A stretch of DNA of 64,000 nucleotides from Microbispora triticiradicis (GCA_003260025.2 QFZU02000057.1:1-64000), one strand, 5' to 3'. Positions 31,803 through 43,001 are shown, counted from the first letter of the stretch. Program-made: numbers and translations. The notes: generated by a model from the letters alone, not told the origin.

Positions 31803-34409
31803 TCAGACGCGGGTCCACTTCTGGTTGTTGGCGCCGGTGCACGACCAGATCTGCACCTTCGTGCCGTTGGCGGTGCCGCTGCCCGCCACGTCCAGGCACT
31901 TGTTCGCCCCGACCGCGGTGATCGTGCCGTCGGAGTTGAAGCGCCACTTCTGGTTGTTCTGGCCGTTGCAGTCCCAGATGATGACCGCGGTGCCGTCCGC
32001 CGTGCCGCCGCCGTTCACGTCCAGGCACTTGTTGCCGTAGACCCGCAGCTCAGTGGCGCTGGTGGAGGTCCACTTCTGGTTGTTCTGGCCGTTGCAGTCC
32101 CAGATCAGCACCGTAGCGCCGTTGGTCTGCGAGGCACCGTTGACGTCCAGGCACCGGCCCGACGGCACGCCCTTGATCGAGGTCGTCCCACCCGCGGGCG
32201 GAGTCGGCGAGGCCGACGGAGACGCGGACGGGGACGGCGACGGAGAGGGAGAGGGAGAGCTGGAGGTGCCGGTGTCGAGGGTGAAGGCGTCCAGGTCGAA
32301 CAGGTATCCCTGCCCGGTCGCCCCGCGGAACACCAGATACAGCGTGGGGCCCTGCTGGGCGCCGAAGTGCTCGGCCTGGCGGTGCCGCGGCTGCAGCGTG
32401 CGGACGACGGTGGTGGTCAGGCCGCCCTTGTCGGTGTAGGTCGCCTGCAGCACCCCGTAGATGTTGGCCGCCGAGTCGTGCTCACCGTCGACCGGCACCG
32501 CGATCGACCCGGAACACCCGGACTTCGAGGTGATCTGGTGGGCGTGGCTGTCGTGCCCGAGGAAGTAGGTGACCGTCACCGCCGAGCAGTCGATCGTCCC
32601 GTCCTCGGGGTCGGACACGGTGACCTGGAAGGGCACCGTGTCACCGAAGGAGAACAACTGCCCCTCCACCGGCGAGTTGAAGGTGACCGACGGCGCGGTG
32701 TTGCCCACGTTCACGGTCACGCTCGCCGTGCCGGTCAGCCCCTGCGGGTCACGGACGGTCAGCGTCGCGGTGTAGGTGCCGTTGGTGTTGTAGGTCTTGC
32801 TCGGGTTGGCCGCCGTGGAGGTGGTCCCGTCCCCGAACGCCCAGGAGTAGCTCAGCGCGCCGCCCTCTGGGTCGGAGCTGCCCGAGGAGGAGAAGTTGAC
32901 CGTCAGCGGCGCCGCGCCGGAGGTCTTGTCCGCCGAGGCCTTGGCGATCGGGTTGCGGTTGGCCTTGCCGATGTACTCGACCCGGTACAGCGCCTGGTTG
33001 TTGCTGCCGGTGCCGTAGTCCAGGACGTACAGCGCGCCGTCCGGGCCGAAGGCCATGTCCATCACCTGCGTCCCCGACCAGGGGAACGCGCTGATCTCGC
33101 CGTACCCGCCGTCGGAGCGGACCTCGATGGCCTTGATCCACTTGCGGCCGTACTCACCGGCGAAGAAACGCCCGTCCAGCGCCTGGGGGAACTTCACCGA
33201 CGAGTTCAGGTTCGGGTCGTACCGGTAGACCGGCCCGCCCATCGGCGACTCGGACCCGCCGCCGAACTCCGGCGGTGAACCGGCGTCCCCTCCGTACCGG
33301 ATCCAGGCCGGTCTGGCCGCCGGCAGCGTGGTGAGCCCGGTGTTGCGGAAGGAGTTGTTCGTCGGCCCGCCCGAGCAGTTGTACTTGGCGCCGGTGCTGT
33401 TGGTGGCGAAGTTCCACTCGTTGTAGGTCTCGTTCGTGCTGTTGGACCCGGTGCAGTACGGCCACCCGTAGTCGATCCGGTTGAACTCCACCTGCCCCTG
33501 CGGCCCGCGGTTGGAGTTGGTCGACCCCGCGTCCGGCCCGTAGTCACCCAGGTAGACCACCCCGGTGGCCTTGTCCACGCTCATCCGGAACGGGTTGCGC
33601 AACCCCATCGCGTAGATCTCCGGCCGCGTCTTGGCCGTGCCCGGCGGGAACAGGTTCCCGCTCGGGATCGTGTACGTCCCGTCCGGCTGCGGCTTGATCC
33701 GCAGCAGCTTGCCGCGCAGGTCGTTGGTGTTGGCCGCGGTGCGCTGCACGTCGTACTGCGGGTTGCGGTCCGTGCGCTCGTCCAGCGGCGAGTATCCGGC
33801 CGACTCGAACGGGTTGCTGTCGTCGCCCGTGGTCAGGTAGAGGTTCCCGGCCGCGTCGAAGTCGATGTCACCGCCCACGTGGCAGCACATGCCCCGGTCG
33901 TTGGCCACCTCCAGCACGACCTTCTCACTGCTCAGGTCCAGCGTGTCGTCGGACTTGAGCGTGAAGCGGGAGAGGTTCAGGTGCCCCTTCCACTGGTCGA
34001 ACTGCGACTGTGAGCCGCTGGAGGGGGCGTCGCCGGACGGGGTGCTCAGCCGCGGCGAGTAGTACAGCCAGACGTAGCGGTTGGTCGCGAAGTTCGGGTC
34101 GACCGCGACCCCCTGCAACCCCTCCTCGTCGTGGGTGTAGACGTTCAGCTTGGCGGCCACCTTCGTGGTGCCGTTGACGTCGGTGATCCGCAGCGTGCCG
34201 TCACGGGCGGTGTGCAGCACCGACCGGTTCGGCAGCACCGCCAGCGACATCGCCTCACCCAGTTCCCCGCCACCGGTCGCCAGGGCGACCTGCTGGTAGT
34301 CGGAGGCCGGGATCGTCAGCGCGTTCGCCGCCGGGACATTGAGCGCCATCGGCAGAGGAGCCAGCAGCGCCAGCGTGGCCAGCATCACCGGCCACGGACG
34401 TCGGGACAT
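31803..34409 (-). CDS. Secreted sugar dehydrogenase / PKD / CBM13 protein with reduced CBM6
   Basis: An 868-aa protein starting at ATG 34409 with AGGAAGGA upstream; the open frame continues upstream by chance. Signal peptide 1-31; glucose/sorbosone dehydrogenase-like propeller (about 35-480, EEGLQGVAVDPNFATNRYVWLYYS, GNLYLTTGDDSNPF, GPDGALYVLDYG); PKD (about 490-575, YSWAFGDGTTS); Ig-like region; then a CBM6 reduced to its two ends (RQAEHFGAQQG joined to LYLVFRGATG); SP linker; CBM13. It is a close paralogue of the central and C-terminal parts of the protein at 20069 but lacks the ThuA domain. It would be secreted and bind carbohydrate. Confidence 0.88.
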   Translation of the reverse strand: MSRRPWPVMLATLALLAPLPMALNVPAANALTIPASDYQQVALATGGGELGEAMSLAVLPNRSVLHTARDGTLRITDVNGTTKVAAKLNVYTHDEEGLQGVAVDPNFATNRYVWLYYSPRLSTPSGDAPSSGSQSQFDQWKGHLNLSRFTLKSDDTLDLSSEKVVLEVANDRGMCCHVGGDIDFDAAGNLYLTTGDDSNPFESAGYSPLDERTDRNPQYDVQRTAANTNDLRGKLLRIKPQPDGTYTIPSGNLFPPGTAKTRPEIYAMGLRNPFRMSVDKATGVVYLGDYGPDAGSTNSNRGPQGQVEFNRIDYGWPYCTGSNSTNETYNEWNFATNSTGAKYNCSGGPTNNSFRNTGLTTLPAARPAWIRYGGDAGSPPEFGGGSESPMGGPVYRYDPNLNSSVKFPQALDGRFFAGEYGRKWIKAIEVRSDGGYGEISAFPWSGTQVMDMAFGPDGALYVLDYGTGSNNQALYRVEYIGKANRNPIAKASADKTSGAAPLTVNFSSSGSSDPEGGALSYSWAFGDGTTSTAANPSKTYNTNGTYTATLTVRDPQGLTGTASVTVNVGNTAPSVTFNSPVEGQLFSFGDTVPFQVTVSDPEDGTIDCSAVTVTYFLGHDSHAHQITSKSGCSGSIAVPVDGEHDSAANIYGVLQATYTDKGGLTTTVVRTLQPRHRQAEHFGAQQGPTLYLVFRGATGQGYLFDLDAFTLDTGTSSSPSPSPSPSPSASPSASPTPPAGGTTSIKGVPSGRCLDVNGASQTNGATVLIWDCNGQNNQKWTSTSATELRVYGNKCLDVNGGGTADGTAVIIWDCNGQNNQKWRFNSDGTITAVGANKCLDVAGSGTANGTKVQIWSCTGANNQKWTRV

Positions 34410-34522
34410 AAGGGGGGTTCCTTCCTGACATGAGAGATGCAGTCGGGCAAAGGCGCGCGCCGCCGCGCTGTTGCCGGTGGACGGGGTTTCGGGAGGGGTG
34501 CCGCCTCCGGTTCGGTTCGTGG

Positions 34523-35947
34523 TCAGACGCGGGTCCACTTCTGGTTGGTGCCGCCGGTGCACGACCAGATCTGGACCCTGGTGCCGTTGGCGGTGCCGTT
34601 GCCGGACACGTCCAGGCACTTGTTCGCGCCGACGGCGGTGATGCTGCCGTCGGAGTTGAGCCGCCACTTCTGGTTGCTCTGGCCGTTGCAGTCCCAGATG
34701 ATCACCGCGCTGCCGTCGGCGGTGCCGCCGCCGTTGACGTCGAGGCACTTGTTGCCGTACACCCGCAACTCGCCCGCGCTGGTGGAGGTCCACTTCTGGT
34801 TGTTCTGGCCGTTGCAGTCCCAGATCAGCACCGTCGCGCCGTTGGCCTGGGAGGCGCCGTTGACGTCCAGGCACCGGCCCGACGCCACACCCCTGAGCGC
34901 GCTCGTGCCCCCCGCGGGCGGAGTGCCCGTCGGAGTCGAGGTGGGCGTCGAGGTGGGTGTGGAGGTCGGGGTCGAGGTCGGGCTTGCCGTCGGACCGCCG
35001 CCGGGCGGGTCGAGCGGACAGCTGGCCATGTACTTCGAGATGCCGTTCGCGTTGGTCAGCGACGGGCACAGGAACGGCGCGTAACGGGTGTCCCTGTCGA
35101 TGAACAGCTTCAGCCAGACCATCATGGTGCGCGCGAAGGCGCCCGAGTTGCCGCCGCCGCCCCCGGCGGGGAAGCCGTGCCCCTCGTTCGCGATCTCGAC
35201 GTACGCGCGCTCCACGCTGCCGGGGATCGTGTTGTACGCGTTCTGCGCGTACTGCGGGGTCACCGTTCCGTCGACCTGGCCGGCGAAGATGATCGTGGGG
35301 CTCTTGATGCCCGACAGGCTGCCGTCGGGCACGTACGGCGCCTGCCCGACCGCGGTCAGCAGCGAGGGCCGCTGGTTGGCCGCGAGGATGGCCCCGCCGC
35401 CGCCCATGGAGTGGCCGCCCACCGCCAGCCGGTTGCGGTCGACCCGGTCCCGTACGGAGCTGCTGTTGACCAGGTAGTCCAGCGCGGCGAGCAACTGGGC
35501 GGCCCGGGCGTCGGCGTAGTCGTTGAGGGTGTTGGTCTCGATCCCGATCACGACGAACCCGAACGAGGCGAGCCTCGGGCCCTGCCAGGCGTAGTAGCTC
35601 CAGGCGGTGCCGAAGCCGGGGGCGATCGCGATGGCGCCGAAGGTGCCCTGGCTGGTGTCGGTCGGGTAGTAGATGACCCCGCCGCCGAATCCGTTGCCCC
35701 TGGGCACGGTCACCTGGGCGGTGGCGAAGGGACCGCGGTCCGCGGCGATGCTCGCCGCGGTGGGCGCGGGCCCGCGCTGGTAGGGGTTGTCGGCGGCGGA
35801 CGCGGTGGACGGCCACCCCGCCGCGCCGGCCATCACCAGGAGGACGGCCACGATCCCGGCGAGGACGGCTGCGAAGCGCCTCGGTCCGGCGTCGTACGCG
35901 AAGAGGGCCCGGCGGGAGGCCGGCTCCGGGGCTTGCGGTGGGGACAC
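34523..35947 (-). CDS. Secreted cutinase/PET-hydrolase-like polyesterase with CBM13
   Basis: A 474-aa protein starting at GTG 35947 with AGGAG upstream. After a membrane-type signal (about 24-52) the catalytic domain begins NPYQRGPAPT and runs through GFGGGVIYYPT, GHSMGGGG, AGQVDGTVTP and EIANEGHGFP, the order seen in Thermobifida cutinases and LCC. The triad is Ser180, Asp226, His257; a C-terminal Cys294/Cys310 pair matches the family disulfide. Two substrate-groove positions differ: the oxyanion Tyr is Phe112 and the groove Trp is Tyr205. A T-P-T-S linker and a CBM13 follow, which bacterial cutinases usually lack. Probable substrates are cutin and other polyesters. Confidence 0.9.
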   Translation of the reverse strand: MSPPQAPEPASRRALFAYDAGPRRFAAVLAGIVAVLLVMAGAAGWPSTASAADNPYQRGPAPTAASIAADRGPFATAQVTVPRGNGFGGGVIYYPTDTSQGTFGAIAIAPGFGTAWSYYAWQGPRLASFGFVVIGIETNTLNDYADARAAQLLAALDYLVNSSSVRDRVDRNRLAVGGHSMGGGGAILAANQRPSLLTAVGQAPYVPDGSLSGIKSPTIIFAGQVDGTVTPQYAQNAYNTIPGSVERAYVEIANEGHGFPAGGGGGNSGAFARTMMVWLKLFIDRDTRYAPFLCPSLTNANGISKYMASCPLDPPGGGPTASPTSTPTSTPTSTPTSTPTGTPPAGGTSALRGVASGRCLDVNGASQANGATVLIWDCNGQNNQKWTSTSAGELRVYGNKCLDVNGGGTADGSAVIIWDCNGQSNQKWRLNSDGSITAVGANKCLDVSGNGTANGTRVQIWSCTGGTNQKWTRV

Positions 35948-36071
35948 TACTGCTCCTGCGGGATGGGAGTCGGCGGCGGCCGCCGTGCCGTGCTCCGCCG
36001 GGGTGAGGGGTCACCCCGGCGGAGCCTCGAAGGTCACATGCGTCGGAAGTTCTCCGGGAGCGTCGCGGGTG

Positions 36072-38501
36072 TCAGACCCGGGTCCACTTCTGGTTGTTGG
36101 CGCCGGTGCACGACCAGATCTGCACCTTCGTGCCGTTGGCGGTGCCGTTGCCGGACACGTCCAGGCACTTGTTCGCCCCGACCGCGGTGATCGTGCCGTC
36201 GGAGTTCAGGCGCCACTTCTGGTTGTTCTGCCCGTTGCAGTCCCAGATGATCACCGCGGTGCCGTCCGCCGTGCCCGCGCCGTTCACGTCCAGGCACTTG
36301 TTGCCGTAGACGCGAAGCTCAGTCGCGCTGGTGGAGGTCCACTTTTGGTTGTTCTGGCCGTTGCAGTCCCAGATCAGCACGGTCGCGCCGTTCGACTGCG
36401 AAGCGCCGTTGACGTCCAGGCACCGGCCCGACGCCACACCCCTGAGCGAGCTCGTGCTCCCCGCGGGCGGAGTGGGCGAGGCCGACGGGGAGGCCGACGG
36501 CGACGACGTGCCGCTCTGGGGCCCGGCGGCCGCCATCACGGCCTGCGCACCGGACGGCCAGTTGCCGCCGGAGACGACGACGTTGTTGTTGACGACGTTG
36601 CCGCGGTCACCGTTCGTGATGTTGGTGCTGTTGTTGGTCGACCAGTTGCCGGTGACGGTGAAGTTCCCCATGTTCTCACCGCCCCAGTAGTTGGCGGTGG
36701 CCCAGGTGCCGGTGTTCGACAGGACGTTGTTCCTGACGGTGTAGTACTTCGAGCCCTCGTCGAAGTAGACGCCGAAATAGCCGTTGGTCCGCAGGCAGTA
36801 GTTGTCGCTGATCACAGCGCCGGGGTTCCAGGACAGCGTGTAGATGCACCCGCCGTCGGTCATCTGCTGCATGACGTCGTGCACGTAGTTGCCGACGAGC
36901 TTGTTGCCGGACGCGGTGGTGGCCGTGGTGTACCGCGGCTGGTAGTTGTACAGCCCGCGGTTGGTGTAGCTGGTGTTGCCGCCGGGCTCGTTGGCGCCCC
37001 AGCCGTAGCCGATCGACATGCCGGTGTACGGCAGGTTGTAGACCTCGTTGTGCGACACGTCCGAGGTGGTGACGTAGGTGGTCAGGACCGAGACGATGCC
37101 CCGGTAGTCCAGGCCGAGGTCGTGGATCCGGTTGTTGCTGACCGTGATGTTCCGGTTGACCATCCGCTGGTCGCTCGGGTGGTGGGCGTCGGCGCGCACC
37201 CCGCCGGCCACGACGCCGCCGGCCGAGTTGCGGGCGATCTCGGACCGGGTGACCGTGATGTCGCTCGCGCCCAGGCCCACACCGCTGGCGTGCGCGTTGG
37301 CGTCGTTGCCGATGCCGATGGCCGTCTGGCCCAGGTTGACGAACTGCGAGTCGGTGAACGTGATGTTGTTCGCGGCGGAGACCTGGACCGCGGCGGGCAT
37401 CTGGTACCAGTTCGGCCGCGCGGACTCGAACGCCTGGCAGCCCTCCTGGCAGGAGGTCAGCCTGTCGGCGGGCCAGTTGTAGTTGCCCGCGATGTAGGAG
37501 CCGGTCTGCTGGTCCGCGAAGCCCTGGTTGCTGCTGGGCCCGAGCCAGGTCGTACCCGTGAACGTGATGCCGCTGAACGTGATGTGGTGCGCGGGCGAGT
37601 CGTAGGTGCCGCCGACGTCGACCAGCGACTGCAGCACCGGCAGCTCGACGCTGACGTTGTTGATGTTCTGCCCGGACGCCGGGATGTAGTACAGGACGCC
37701 GGTCCCGGGGTTGATGTACCACTCACCCGGGGAGTCCAGGAACTCGTACGCGTTCTCCAGGTAGAGCGCGCCCGCCCGGTGCGGCTGGCTGAAGGTGTCG
37801 TACCCGAAGGTGTTGTTGTTCCAGCCGGGCTGCTGCATCGTGATGAAGTTGCCGCTGATGCTCTGCACCGTCACGTACCGGTCGGTGAACGAGCCGACGC
37901 TCTCCATCTCGACCCGGTTCTGGTTGGCCAGACTGTTCAGATAGCTCAGCGCGCTGCTGCTGAACCTCATCCCGGTGGTGGTCGCGGTGAAGTCGTTCCG
38001 GTTCACCTGGGTACGGGCGCGCGTGGCGAGGGCGCCGTTGACGTACAGCTGCCGGGTGTCGATCCCCGTGCCGACGTTGGCGCGCCAGATGTTCTTCCCG
38101 GCGTCCGCCTGTGACCAGCCCGTGACCGCCCGGGCCCCGCTGATGGCGGGATGGGCGCCCGCCGCCGCCTGCCACCTGACCGTGTAGCCGTTGTTTCCGG
38201 AGTCGGCCGAGGTCAGCCGGAGCGGGGACGAGAGCCGGTACACCCCGTCGGCCAGCTGAACGACGATGTCGCCGGACATGGAGCCGTTCAACGACCGCAC
38301 CGCCGTCTGCGCCGCGGGCAGCGAGCACGGCTCGGCCGAGGTGCAGGCGGTGCCGGTGCCCGAAGGGGACGCGTAGAGGGTCGTGGTGGCCGCGAAGGCC
38401 GAGGCGGCCGGGGCGACGAGGGCGAACGCCGCGGCCAGCGCCGCGGCGACGACGCCGGTCAGGACCGGCCTCAGCGCCGTGACGGGCGAAGATCGTTGCA
38501 C
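36072..38501 (-). CDS. Secreted right-handed beta-helix protein with CBM13
   Basis: An 809-aa protein starting at GTG 38501 with AAGGAA upstream. Signal peptide 1-37. The main part (about 40-660) is a pectate-lyase-like parallel beta-helix: LYASPSGTGTACTSAEPCSL at the start, then rungs such as NITFTDSQFVNLGQTAIGIG, DITVTRSEIARNSAGGVVAGG and NITVSNNRIHDLGLDYRGIV. A short SP linker and CBM13 follow. This is likely a polysaccharide-degrading enzyme or lyase; the fold alone does not give the substrate. Confidence 0.85.
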   Translation of the reverse strand: MQRSSPVTALRPVLTGVVAAALAAAFALVAPAASAFAATTTLYASPSGTGTACTSAEPCSLPAAQTAVRSLNGSMSGDIVVQLADGVYRLSSPLRLTSADSGNNGYTVRWQAAAGAHPAISGARAVTGWSQADAGKNIWRANVGTGIDTRQLYVNGALATRARTQVNRNDFTATTTGMRFSSSALSYLNSLANQNRVEMESVGSFTDRYVTVQSISGNFITMQQPGWNNNTFGYDTFSQPHRAGALYLENAYEFLDSPGEWYINPGTGVLYYIPASGQNINNVSVELPVLQSLVDVGGTYDSPAHHITFSGITFTGTTWLGPSSNQGFADQQTGSYIAGNYNWPADRLTSCQEGCQAFESARPNWYQMPAAVQVSAANNITFTDSQFVNLGQTAIGIGNDANAHASGVGLGASDITVTRSEIARNSAGGVVAGGVRADAHHPSDQRMVNRNITVSNNRIHDLGLDYRGIVSVLTTYVTTSDVSHNEVYNLPYTGMSIGYGWGANEPGGNTSYTNRGLYNYQPRYTTATTASGNKLVGNYVHDVMQQMTDGGCIYTLSWNPGAVISDNYCLRTNGYFGVYFDEGSKYYTVRNNVLSNTGTWATANYWGGENMGNFTVTGNWSTNNSTNITNGDRGNVVNNNVVVSGGNWPSGAQAVMAAAGPQSGTSSPSASPSASPTPPAGSTSSLRGVASGRCLDVNGASQSNGATVLIWDCNGQNNQKWTSTSATELRVYGNKCLDVNGAGTADGTAVIIWDCNGQNNQKWRLNSDGTITAVGANKCLDVSGNGTANGTKVQIWSCTGANNQKWTRV

Positions 38502-38884
38502 GGTGGTTCCTTGGGGGGTAGGGGTGCGGTCAGGTCACGCCCTCCTCCGGCAGGTGACGCCCTCCTGAGGAGGAGACCGTCGTCGGACGCGGAGGTGTAC
38601 GACGACGGCCGGCTGTGCGGATCCGGACCAATTACGATCGGAGCACCAAGGACCCGTCAAGACCTTAAGCCCACTCATTTCACACAGCGCACATTCAGGT
38701 CCCGGCTACAGTGAACCGTTTTCCATCACTCACCTGCGGTAACGCCCTCCACGCGCGCGTCCCGCTCCTGGCTGCCGAAAATGAACCGTTCACATGTGTC
38801 GTACTGATCGGATCCGTCTCCGCAAGGGTGGGAGGGGCGCCCCGATCGGTCATACTTCTGCAGGGACGGCGAGGAGGAGGCGCG
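38502..38884. promoter_or_regulatory. Divergent control region with repeated motifs
   Basis: This region separates the beta-helix gene from the FCD regulator. It has a 16-nt direct repeat, CAGGTSACGCCCTCCT at 38531-38546 and 38551-38566 (one mismatch), and two copies of TGAACCGTT at 38712-38720 and 38782-38790. The second copy is the palindrome TGAACCGTTCA, like LacI- or GntR-type operators. The regulator beside it may act here. Confidence 0.45.
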
Positions 38885-39355
38885 GTGACCGACACCCCGC
38901 GTGAGGGCGGATACCGGCCGGGCTACGAGGTGGCCGCGGAGCAGGTGCTGGAGTTGATCGCCCGGCTTGGCCTGCGTCCGGGTGACCCCGCCGAGCTCAG
39001 AGCCGTCGAGGAGGCCGCCGCCGTGTGCCGCCACGGCTTCGACACCGGGCGCCAGGACCTGTTCGACGAGGGCGACGACGCCTTCCACACCGCCATCGCC
39101 ACGGCCTCGCACAACATGTTCCTCCAGATCGCCGTACGCGAGGCGCGGCGGCTGCAGGCCCAGTCGAGCCTCATCGGGCTGCGCGGCTCGGTCGGCGGGC
39201 ACGCTGCCAAGGCCGTCGAGGAGCACGACGCCATCTACCAGGCGATTCGCGCCGGTGACGCGGAAGCGGCGGCCCACGCCGCCGCGACGCACATCGACAA
39301 CACCCTGGACGACTACCGCAGGGAAATCCAGCAGCGCCTCTTCTCGTCCGACTGA
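38885..39355 (+). CDS. GntR-family regulator reduced to FCD domain (internally deleted)
   Basis: A 156-aa ORF starting at GTG 38885 with GAGGAGGAGG upstream. Residues 8-30 (PGYEVAAEQVLELIARLGLRPGD, quoted in part) are the first helix of a GntR winged helix. The recognition helix, the wing and the first FCD helices are missing, and the sequence goes straight on with the rest of an FCD ligand domain. The metal ligands look intact: Asp and His in DDAFHTAI, His in EEHDAI, His in ATHIDN. It may still bind a ligand and dimerise but should not bind DNA by the normal mode. It could be a degenerate regulator of the neighbouring sugar genes. Confidence 0.7.
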   Translation: MTDTPREGGYRPGYEVAAEQVLELIARLGLRPGDPAELRAVEEAAAVCRHGFDTGRQDLFDEGDDAFHTAIATASHNMFLQIAVREARRLQAQSSLIGLRGSVGGHAAKAVEEHDAIYQAIRAGDAEAAAHAAATHIDNTLDDYRREIQQRLFSSD

Positions 39356-39391
39356 CCCCGGCAGGCCATGGGCCGCCCGGACCGGCCTTGA

Positions 39392-41197
<1,806 letters not shown>

Positions 41198-41205
41198 ACC
41201 CCGTC

Positions 41206-41236
41206 CCGCCGCGGCCCGGACCCCGGGCCGCGGCGG
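41206..41236 (+). terminator. Terminator after GH54 gene
   Basis: A perfect 14-bp stem CCGCCGCGGCCCGG/CCGGGCCGCGGCGG with a 3-nt loop, 9 nt past the stop. No T-tract, as is common in actinomycetes. Confidence 0.75.
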
Positions 41237-41483
41237 CGGGCCACCCTCGCAGCGGCCTGAAAGAGTACGACTTAGTTTCACCGAACGGCCGTCTTTTCGC
41301 GGATGACTGCGGAGATGAGTAGCACTCATCGCGATCACGGTGGAATCACACGAGGGGCCAGAATCACCAGCTCAACTGGCTGCGAAGCCGAAAATCGCGG
41401 CCTGCGACCCGGGAGATCCGGCGCCGTAGGCGACGAAAGAGCATTCTTATGCTCTTGACTGATTTGTTGACTGGGACCGTAAT

Positions 41484-42923
41484 GTGCCTGAGGCTCCGGG
41501 ACACCTCATCCGACACTCGACACAGCACAGAAAGTTGCGTGACTTGAGGTACAAATCCATCTTCACCGCGGTCACCGCGGCGGCGCTTCTCACCCTGGGA
41601 ACGGCGGGTGTGGCACTCGGCGGCACCGCGTCCACCACCCACAGCGCCGTCGCCGCCGCGGCGACGGCCGGCTGCGGCAAGACTCCGACGCTGAGGAGCG
41701 GCACGCAGTCGATCACGACCAGCGGAAAGAACCGCAGCTTCATCCTGAGGATCCCCGACAACTACAACAACACCAACCCGTACCGGTTGGTCTTCGGGTT
41801 CCACTGGAACGGCGGCACCGCCAACGACGTCGACTCGGGCGGCACCAGCGGGTACGTCTGGTCCTACTACGGGACCAGGGCGCTGTCGAACAACACCACG
41901 ATCTTCGTCGCGCCCCAGGGCTTCAACAACGGCTGGGCCAACTCGGGCGGCGAGGACGTCACCTTCGTCGACGACATGATCCGGCGGCTCGAGTCGGACC
42001 TGTGCATCGACACCACCCAGCGCTTCGCCATGGGCTTCAGCTACGGCGGCGGCATGAGCTACTCGCTCGCCTGCTCCCGGCCCACCGTGTTCCGCGCGGT
42101 GGCGGTCTACTCCGGCGGACAGCTCAGCGGGTGCAGCGGCGGCACCGAGCCCGTCGCGTACCTCGGTTTCCACGGCCTCCGCGACCCGGTGCTCAACATC
42201 TCCCAGGGCCGGTCGCTGCGGGACAGGTTCGTCAGGAACAACGGCTGCACGCCCCAGAACCCGCCGGAGCCGGCGCAGGGCAGCCTGACGCACATCGTCA
42301 CCTACTACTCGGGGTGCCGGGCCGGCTATCCGGTCGCGTGGGCGGCGTTCGACGCGGGCCACACGCCCAACCCGGTGGACGGGAAGTCCGGCGACTTCGA
42401 GCCGGGTGAGAACTCCTGGACCCGATCGGTGACGTGGAACTTCTTCACGCAGTTCAGCGGCAACTCGACGCCTTCGGCGACTCCCAGCACGACTCCCAGC
42501 TCGACGCCCTCTTCGACTCCGACGGGCCCCTCGGGCGGCACGAACTCCCTCAGGGGTGTGGCGTCGAACCGCTGCCTCGACGTCAACGGCGCCTCGCAGA
42601 CCAACGGCGCCACGGTGCTGATCTGGGACTGCAACGGCCAGAACAACCAGAAGTGGACCTCCACCAGCGCGTCCGAGCTGCGCGTCTACGGCAACAAGTG
42701 CCTGGACGTGAACGGCGCGGGCACCGCCGACGGCACCGCGGTCATCATCTGGGACTGCAACGGCCAGAACAACCAGAAGTGGCGCTTCAACTCCGACGGC
42801 ACGATCACCGCGGTCGGCGCGAACAAGTGCCTGGACGTGTCCGGCAGCGGCACCGCCAACGGCACCAAGGTGCAGATCTGGTCGTGCACCGGCGGCAACA
42901 ACCAGAAGTGGACCCGCGTCTGA
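41484..42923 (+). CDS. Secreted CE1 feruloyl/polyhydroxybutyrate-type esterase with CBM13
   Basis: Up to 479 aa from GTG 41484; TTG 41535 or codons nearby are alternatives and would give a shorter signal peptide. The signal contains TAAALLTLGTAGVALGG. The domain CGKTPTLRSGTQSITTSG, FGFHWNGGTANDV, FVAPQGFNNGWANSGGEDVTFVDDM and the nucleophile motif GFSYGGGMSYSLAC match the LpqC/PHB depolymerase-like CE1 esterases; the His is probably in FDAGHTPNPVDG. A T-P-S linker and CBM13 complete it. In this cluster it most likely removes feruloyl or acetyl groups from hemicellulose. Confidence 0.88.
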   Translation: MPEAPGHLIRHSTQHRKLRDLRYKSIFTAVTAAALLTLGTAGVALGGTASTTHSAVAAAATAGCGKTPTLRSGTQSITTSGKNRSFILRIPDNYNNTNPYRLVFGFHWNGGTANDVDSGGTSGYVWSYYGTRALSNNTTIFVAPQGFNNGWANSGGEDVTFVDDMIRRLESDLCIDTTQRFAMGFSYGGGMSYSLACSRPTVFRAVAVYSGGQLSGCSGGTEPVAYLGFHGLRDPVLNISQGRSLRDRFVRNNGCTPQNPPEPAQGSLTHIVTYYSGCRAGYPVAWAAFDAGHTPNPVDGKSGDFEPGENSWTRSVTWNFFTQFSGNSTPSATPSTTPSSTPSSTPTGPSGGTNSLRGVASNRCLDVNGASQTNGATVLIWDCNGQNNQKWTSTSASELRVYGNKCLDVNGAGTADGTAVIIWDCNGQNNQKWRFNSDGTITAVGANKCLDVSGSGTANGTKVQIWSCTGGNNQKWTRV

Positions 42924-42966
42924 GTCCAGCACCTGATCGGGTGCCGATGACGTCACCCATCTGAAG

Positions 42967-43001
42967 AAGGCCGGTCCGCCTCACGACGGACCGGCCTTTT
43001 T
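42967..43001 (+). terminator. Rho-independent terminator
   Basis: AAGGCCGGTCCG pairs with CGGACCGGCCTT over 12 bp with an 8-nt loop, and five T follow in the run. It closes the esterase transcription unit. Confidence 0.9.

Noticed and set aside
31803-36014. Apparent 1403-aa fusion of dehydrogenase with upstream sequence
   Set aside because: The part before ATG 34409 is a shadow of the cutinase gene in another frame; a signal peptide and ribosome binding site mark the real start.
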